The notes beneath the pieces are model-generated. The model made no database searches and was not told the DNA's origin. It worked only from the letters and a program-made list of their open reading frames with translations. Source: Sesamum alatum (lineage: Eukaryota > Streptophyta > Magnoliopsida > Lamiales > Pedaliaceae). Taken from it: a stretch of 64,000 nt of DNA. The DNA lies in assembly GCA_034509735.1 (NCBI GenBank), contig JACGWO010000012.1, positions 21,481,188-21,545,187 on the forward strand, written 5' to 3'. Position numbers and translations under genes: made by a program. Below are positions 58,604-64,000 of this stretch, piece by piece (position 1 is the stretch's first letter; each line of letters begins with the position of its first letter).

Positions 58604-58900
58604 CTACAAAAAATATAACATTTAACCATGACTAATTGTCGTAGCTAATACTAAATAGGTATAACAAATAATAATTGATCACGGTCACGCAATTATTGTT
58701 GGTTGTGATTTTTGTGAGGGTGGCTAAAATATTTGCCTTGATGAATGTTTTTACCATGGCTCTTAGCTGTGGCAAATAAGTTTTTCGTGGTGGAAAAACT
58801 AGTTTTTACATTGATTTATATTTAACCATAGTTATAATTCTTTACCATGATTTTTAACCATAATCATCAAAAGCGTAACCATTAGTAATTTTTTTCTAGT
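58604..58900. mobile_element. MITE in unit 3, CTACAAAAAA...TTTTTTCTAG
   Basis: An insertion of about 297 bp relative to unit 1 (9150). It starts CTACAAAAAATATAAC and ends TTTTTTTCTAGTG, with ACCATGGCTNAT motifs in both orientations. A relative lies in unit 2 at about 50657-50941. The exact ends and TSD are uncertain. Confidence 0.6.
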
Positions 58901-60000
58901 GTAGGTATAACTAGTGACCAAAACAAAGTGTGGATAAAGTTATTATTATAAAAAATTAGTGACGCGTGTACCGTAACAATACAGGAAAAACATAGTTGTC
59001 ATTGTATTTGTGTTGGCGTTGGTTGTCACCACAAATGTATCACTAATTATCTATAGTGACAATTTAATAATCAATTTTTGTCACTAATAATTATATTATG
59101 TCAAGATAAAAACTATTGTCACTTAAGATAAATTGTTGATGATAACTTTAAAATTACTATTTAGTATTTTGTTACTCATTTATGTATCTTAAGTGACAAC
59201 TTTGAAATTATCAATTAACATTTTGTTACTAATGTTATGCGAGAAGTGTGATGTCTCTTACATAATAATATCCGAGTATTGATGCTTTTTTAAATTGAAT
59301 ATATATAATTATTAAAAAAAGAAGAAGAGAGAATGTCAAAATGTAGCTCTTTGGACACGGAAAAATCAGTGAAGCAGAACGATTCCCACCCCACAAACAA
59401 ATAATTATTGTGTCAAAACAAAAACGTGTTTTATATTTCAAAAGATAATATAAAGTTTTAATGATATAATTCATATCTTTATGGCGATTTATTTATGTTT
59501 ATCCCCGTGCATATTATTATTTATAAGTCATTCAAGATGCATTTTGCACGCTCATTTTCATATGATGAAATATAATAATTTCATAGAGTAAAGTAGTGAT
59601 AATATATATTACGTACGTATTTTCGAGAACTAGCGGTGGACTCCTGAATTGATTGTAGAGCAGATTAGACTGAAAATTCTTAGCTCTATAGAATGCTGCG
59701 ATTGATACTAGTAACTCCTTATCATTAATGCAAATTTTCTTACCTTAAAAAAGAAATTAAGTGATGATATTAAAATTGCCATTAATTATATGAAATAAGT
59801 GGCAAAAATTAGTAAATATTGTCACTTACGAATAATTAGTGACAAAATAATTATACTTAAAATTATTGCTATAATGATTAATGACACTTATATAATGACA
59901 ATTTAACGACAATAAATACAAATGTTATTTATATTTGTATTATCACTTATTTTCTGTAGTGACAATTTAATTCATAATTCTTGTCACTAATATATAATTA

Positions 60001-60495
60001 GGGTTAAATGTATTTTTCGTCCTGTATCTTTTGTATTTTGGTATTTTAGTCTTTTATCTTTCTAGGGTAGCAAATAAGTCCTGTAACTTTTTAATTTTTC
60101 GCGATTTTGGTCCTTCAGTCACCGGAGTTTGGAAATGTTGCCGGAATTTTTTTTTAATTTGGGGCTTTTCTTCACATTGGTCAATTCCTGCCAGCATGGA
60201 ATTGTATTTTTGTCCCGTATCTTTTAAATTTTGGCATTTTAGTCCTTTATACTTTTAGGGTAGCAAATAAGTCATGTAACTTTTAATTTTTCATGATTTT
60301 GGTCCATTAAATTGACCAATGTGAAGAAAAGACCCAAATTAAAAAAATTTCTGGCCAACACTTGCAAACTCCGGCTATGAAAGGACTAAAATCGCAAAAA
60401 AATAAAAAGGTACAGGACCTATTTGCTACTCTAGAAAGATAAAGGACTAAAATACCAAAATGCAAAAAATACAGGACGAAAATTTCATTTAATCC
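60001..60495. mobile_element. MITE specific to unit 3, 495 bp
   Basis: Inverted ends GGGTTAAATG and CATTTAATCC. Long, imperfectly inverted arms contain TTTTCGTCCTGTATCTTTT and its complement. It is flanked by TATATAATTA and AATATAATTA, a 9-10-bp duplication with one mismatch, suggesting a Mutator-type origin. Unit 2 lacks it near 51245. Confidence 0.8.
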
Positions 60496-60689
60496 AATAT
60501 AATTACTATCGCAGAATTAAGACAACATTATAATTACCACTTACTATTTTGTCACTAATATTTTTTTTTTGTTGTTGTAGTGAATTTGAATATGAAGATC
60601 AGATTAAATGTATAGATTTTCAATTAAATTTGTATATATACATACATATATATATATCCATAAGCTTTAGGTTTTCTCTCACCAAAAGT

Positions 60690-61218
60690 AAGGTAATAAA
60701 AAGAAGCATGCATGTAGACAAATTGACATCAAATTGGTGAGTAATAGTTGTGTTAATCATAATGGAATTATTGAGAAAAGGTATTTGTTGTTGGCCACAC
60801 ACCTTTGGGTTCACATTTCTTTTGTAATATGCATGATTATGTCCTTTTGGACAATAAGGTCGGCTAGCATTTTTGTACTATGCTGCAAACATTATGATCT
60901 AGAAGGATAGGTGGATTTCAAGAGAACATTCATATAATCTGTGGGTACCAAGATGCTTGAAGAAGGTTGCTGAATTTATCAACCAATGCAAGTGGAAGAT
61001 GCTGTAATTGAGGAAGAGTTTTGACTCGGCTAACGCGGAGATCATATTGTCTATTCCCTTTGGAAATTCGAGTAAGGATGTTGTGGTGTAGCACAGATCC
61101 AAAAATGGTTCCTCTTTCGTATGTTGGGCATATCAATCACCTTGTGAGGAATATAGCGCGACGGAAAGAAGGGGTAGTGGCCTAATGCAACCGGTAAACC
61201 ACTGGGGTTTTAGTTGGC
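60690..61218 (+). mobile_element. LINE relic of the duplication unit, unit 3
   Basis: Same relic as at 15440-15727 and 24482-24830, here uninterrupted by element B (site at about 60915). The plus strand carries ILSIPFGNSSKDVVV-like and RNIARRKEG-like pieces in broken frames. The plus strand also reads the zf-RVT upstream region. It ends where a different insertion begins. Confidence 0.65.
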
Positions 61219-62060
61219 ATGGTTCAAAACTCGTGCTATCGGCGATAATATCGGTGAATATTGTTTCGTATCGGTTGCGGTGTATCAAGATATCATCGAG
61301 CGATACAAAACAAATATGTTATACAATGCTTAAAAAATTATTAAAATTATAAATACAATAAAGCACCACAAATACAAACAAAAAGTTTTAGAATATCATG
61401 CATCAATAAAATTAATTAAAAAAATGCTTGATATTATGCAAAGGTGTTGTAAAATGCAGAAAGTGAGTCACATGGTATTATTGTTTTGGTGTAGATCTGC
61501 AGCCAACATCTTTTAGTTTTTTTGGTTTTCTACCTATCAATTACTTTGTATATGGTGTTTCGGTATTCCTTAATCATAAAGATGAAAAACTATCAAACTC
61601 TATTTGAACCTTTTCTCATACTTGACCTAAAAGGAAGTCATAAAAGAGCAAAACAAACAAACAAATAAATATACCTTACTTCTTCAACATCCGAGTTGTT
61701 AGAGGATAATAACAAGAGATATATGACTTGATAAAAACAGTAAACTAATCTTAATCTAGTTGAAGAGAAAATTGGCTAGTCCTTTTGTATTCTTTTCTCG
61801 TTACTGTTCGATTTGATTTACATTAGAGCAACAAATGAGCAGATAAAGAGTTCTGACCAAATTTCATTTCTGTCAGAACATCGTCAATATCATCGGATAT
61901 TATCGGCGATATTATTAGATACGAGCGATATTATCATTGTATCAGTGATAATATCGGATGATATCGGATAATATCGACGATACGAAATAATCTCGAATAT
62001 AGGGTATCGCTCGATTTTCTCGAATCGACATGGGCCGATCCAGATACATATTGGCCAATA
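61219..62060. other. Insertion of unknown type with ATCGGNGATA repeats
   Basis: It separates two LINE pieces. The left end has GCTATCGGCGATAATATCGG. The right end (61880-62040) has many ATATCGG/CCGATAT variants and CGAGCGATA in both orientations. It may be a MITE or SINE-like element of about 0.8 kb. No TSD was found and no ORF of note. Confidence 0.4.
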
Positions 62061-62109
62061 CTATCTGGTGGGGACGGATGCATGGGATCATTAAGGAAGT
62101 TGTTTAGTA

Positions 62110-62310
62110 TGGTCTGTTGAATTGGTTTCAGGATGCAATAGAGGTCGAACATGCTAAGGCGCTTGCAGCAAGGCAAGCAGCTGAATCGACGCACAAATAT
62201 AGATGGACAAATGCGATGATTGAAGGAGGCCAGAAATGCCATTATATGGACTCTATTCCTGAGCATGTGCGGTAGCTTTACAAGTTGACATCTCTGCACG
62301 AAATTAAATA
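62110..62310 (+). mobile_element. LINE RNase H fragment
   Basis: Plus-strand translation EVEHAKALAARQAAESTHKY followed by RWTNAMIEGG matches the RNase H-like (RVT_3) tail of plant LINE ORF2. It probably belonged to the LINE relic ending at 61218, before the intervening insertion. Confidence 0.55.
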
Positions 62311-62509
62311 AAGTTTGATCTGGTATCAAGAAAAAAAAACACATATATGGTCCCTTATTGAAACCATATTTTTAATATTGAACACCAAACAATTAAAGTT
62401 ATATATTCAAAAAATTTTGAGGCTATAGAGAATATACCATTTTTGTAAAGTGTCAGATTGAACGATCAGCGCAAAGAGTTAGGTGAAGCGGAATTGAAGC
62501 GATGATGTC

Positions 62510-62930
62510 CAGATCATCCTTCAAGAAATTGTGATTGAAAAGCTTCAATGTGACATGAGTATGTGATGGAGCATATTAGTGCATAGACACGCGTGTCCTC
62601 CTCAAAAGTCGAACAAGGTGATATAGGTCGAAAGCTATACACATAAGGAATCCATCTATCTTCCCGGATGCATATATGCTTGTGCCATTCCCCACTCGCC
62701 AACTACACCATGCATCAATGAGGTAACTAGCTGCCAATATACTACGCCAAGAGAAGGATGGATTATATCCAATTTTAGCATTGGAAAAATCGGAGTGAGG
62801 GAAATACCTTGCTTTCATTATCCTATATAGCGAGAAACGGTTAGGATTTGTCACTAATCTCCAAGCTTGTTTGGCCTGTTGGAAATATAAATACATGCAC
62901 TTATATGGACTTTCAAACTTTTTAGTCATG
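62510..62930 (-). mobile_element. LINE fragment, post-RT region
   Basis: Minus-strand translation FQQAKQAWRLVTNPNRFSLY, then RIMKARYFPHSDFSNAKIGY and SFSWRSILAASYLI, is the conserved segment between the RT and zf-RVT domains of plant L1 ORF2. One open frame of 117 codons remains. It is in the opposite orientation to the neighbouring LINE pieces. Confidence 0.7.
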
Positions 62931-62934
62931 CTCT

Positions 62935-63222
62935 TGTATTTTCTAAGTGTTTTTAATGAATGTTGGTCATTTTAGAATTACCTAATAGGTCCTATAAATT
63001 GGTTTGTACTTCAGGGTTTGCAATATAGAGCCAAGTAGCTCAATAAAGAAAAGATTTCCGCATGATATTATTCGAGCTCTGTTGTAGCAACTCTACTTAC
63101 AAATTGGTATCAGAGTGGTTTTCGATCTTAAGACTAAAAAAATATCTCAAGCAGTAGCAGGAACATCTTCCTCCATGATTCGATTCTTTGATGGTGAAGA
63201 CTACCTGATGTGGGTGAGATCT
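62935..63222 (+). mobile_element. 5' fragment of a Ty1/copia retrotransposon (LTR end, PBS, gag start)
   Basis: TGGTATCAGAG at 63105-63115 is the tRNA-iMet primer-binding site typical of plant copia elements. Upstream (to about 63100) is LTR-like sequence. Downstream, an ATG near 63176 starts MIRFFDGEDYLMWVRS, the beginning of a copia gag. It is cut at 63222 by a gypsy LTR. Confidence 0.65.
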
Positions 63223-64000
63223 TGAAATTTCCAATAGAATGAAAATAAGAACTATCCAAATATACCAAGAATGATAGAATGAAAAGAGCAGGAAGAGAGT
63301 TCCTTCGCCCCCACCTTTCATCCGTTGATTGAGTGCCTATTTATAGAAGATTTTTCAGAAGGGGACTCGTAGAAATATCTTCTAGGAGATCTTCTTCAGA
63401 TTTGGTTTTTGATTTGCTTTTGCCGACCTCGTATGAGAGGCTTCGTACTCCTTGTACTCGTATGGGGGGGAGGTGTAAGGTTCAGTTTTTTCTTGGGAGA
63501 GCTTCACATATCTCTTTTTTGGAGAGAAGACATATTTTTACGGGCTTTCAACTCGTATATTTCCTTCCCTTATCATCAGTCCCCCAGTTTCTTGTTTATT
63601 TTATAAAAATAAAGAAGAAATTATTTGTTTTTCCAATGCAGCTGAAGAAGCTTTCTATTGGTCGTACGAAGTGGATAATCAGTAGATTTTTAGTGTAAAT
63701 CGTGGAACTTTTCTTTCGGGATCTTCTTTTGAAGCGGATTTAACGCGATTTCGAAATCGGAAGATTTTAAGTCGGATTTTTCATCGAGATAATTTTTTCA
63801 AGATGATTTTGTCTTTCAAGCCGCAAAAAAAAAAAAAAAAAAAATCTTCAAGTCGATCTTTTTCGAGGCGAATTTTCAAGACGAGTTTCGTCCGCTGAAG
63901 TTTTTGATGCGCGTTATTTTCTTGCAAAGAGTTTCTTTCGAGGTTTCGAGGCCTTTTACTCCCTTGCGAAGAGTGTCATTCGAACGGCCGAGAGTTCGAG
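63223..64000 (-). mobile_element. Ty3/gypsy element, 3' LTR and adjoining internal region, truncated by window end
   Basis: LTR 63223-63578 (356 bp; TGATGATAAG...GAAATTTCA on the minus strand) with a TATAAATA box at 63338-63345 on the minus strand and the purine tract GAAACTGGGGGAC just inside (63579-63591). This matches the PPT/LTR layout of B, C and D. The internal region to 64000 holds a poly-A run (63824-63843) and no recognisable domain. The second LTR is beyond the window, so the element type rests on the PPT and LTR form. Confidence 0.6.

Larger units (their letters stand above)
58450..60582. mobile_element. Old CACTA-like block, unit 3
   Basis: Starts CATTACAAAAAA and ends GTTGTTGTAGTG, with AGTGACAATTTAA-type motifs repeated at both ends. 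Counterparts in the other units begin at 9011 and end at about 15325 and at 51354. Two later MITEs sit inside (58604-58900 and 60001-60495). There is no transposase. CACTA origin is inferred from the ends and from subterminal repetition; no clear 3-bp TSD is seen. Confidence 0.5.
52090..61218. repeat. Tandem duplication unit, copy 3
   Basis: The rightmost and least disturbed unit. It has LOR copy 3 (intact), the flank, the old CACTA-like block and the LINE relic. Large retroelements are absent; about six MITEs are present. Unit similarity is lost near 61218, where a different insertion starts. Confidence 0.8.

Noticed and set aside
1..64000. tRNA, rRNA, centromeric satellite or organellar insertions
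   Set aside because: I looked for tRNA-like cloverleaf boxes, rRNA motifs and long satellite arrays and saw none by eye. The PBS motifs are parts of retroelements.

Overview
The window looks like repeat-rich nuclear DNA of a flowering plant, most likely a eudicot. The evidence is AT-rich intergenic sequence, GT-AG introns, Tat-lineage Ty3/gypsy and Ty1/copia LTR retrotransposons, L1-type LINEs, a CACTA transposon and many MITEs. I could not name the species. The only host gene I recognise is a two-exon LURP-one-related (LOR, tubby-like C-terminal fold) gene. It is present three times on the minus strand, at 4491-5262, 25235-25982 and 52217-52952.

The backbone of the window is a tandem triplication of a unit of about 7-9 kb. 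Each unit has the LOR gene at its left end, a long AT-rich flank, an old CACTA-like block rich in AGTGACAATT-type motifs and, in units 1 and 3, a LINE relic at the right. Unit 1 spans about 4365-25030, unit 2 about 25031-51478 and unit 3 about 52090-61218. After triplication each unit took different insertions, so the other units serve as empty sites. Unit 1 received a solo LTR (10073-10810), a CACTA element (10869-14690), a Tat element B (15733-24476) and MITEs. Unit 2 received a full-length L1 LINE (27426-33293), gypsy element E (33523-39960), Tat element C (41514-48424), an aberrant element D with inverted LTR ends (48593-50578) and a Tourist-like MITE. Unit 3 received mostly MITEs. Target-site duplications are visible for nearly all of these.

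Among the LOR genes, copy 3 is intact (208 codons over two exons). Copy 1 has a one-base deletion that replaces its last residues and gives a predicted 220 aa. Copy 2 carries frameshifts in both exons and is a pseudogene. The left edge (1-4330) holds a LINE relic and a copia relic. The right edge (61219-64000) is a patchwork of LINE pieces, the start of a copia element, and a gypsy LTR whose body runs out of the window.

The most unusual items are: element D, a retroelement whose two ends are both U5 LTR ends in inverted orientation yet which is flanked by a 5-bp duplication; the antisense extra ORF in the Tat elements, with a conserved 5' mini-exon and intron and a gypsy-type-transposon domain; extra U5-end copies attached to the 3' LTRs of both C and E; and the CACTA element with about 20 GCAACG motifs at each end and an acidic 20-residue repeat in its transposase remnant.
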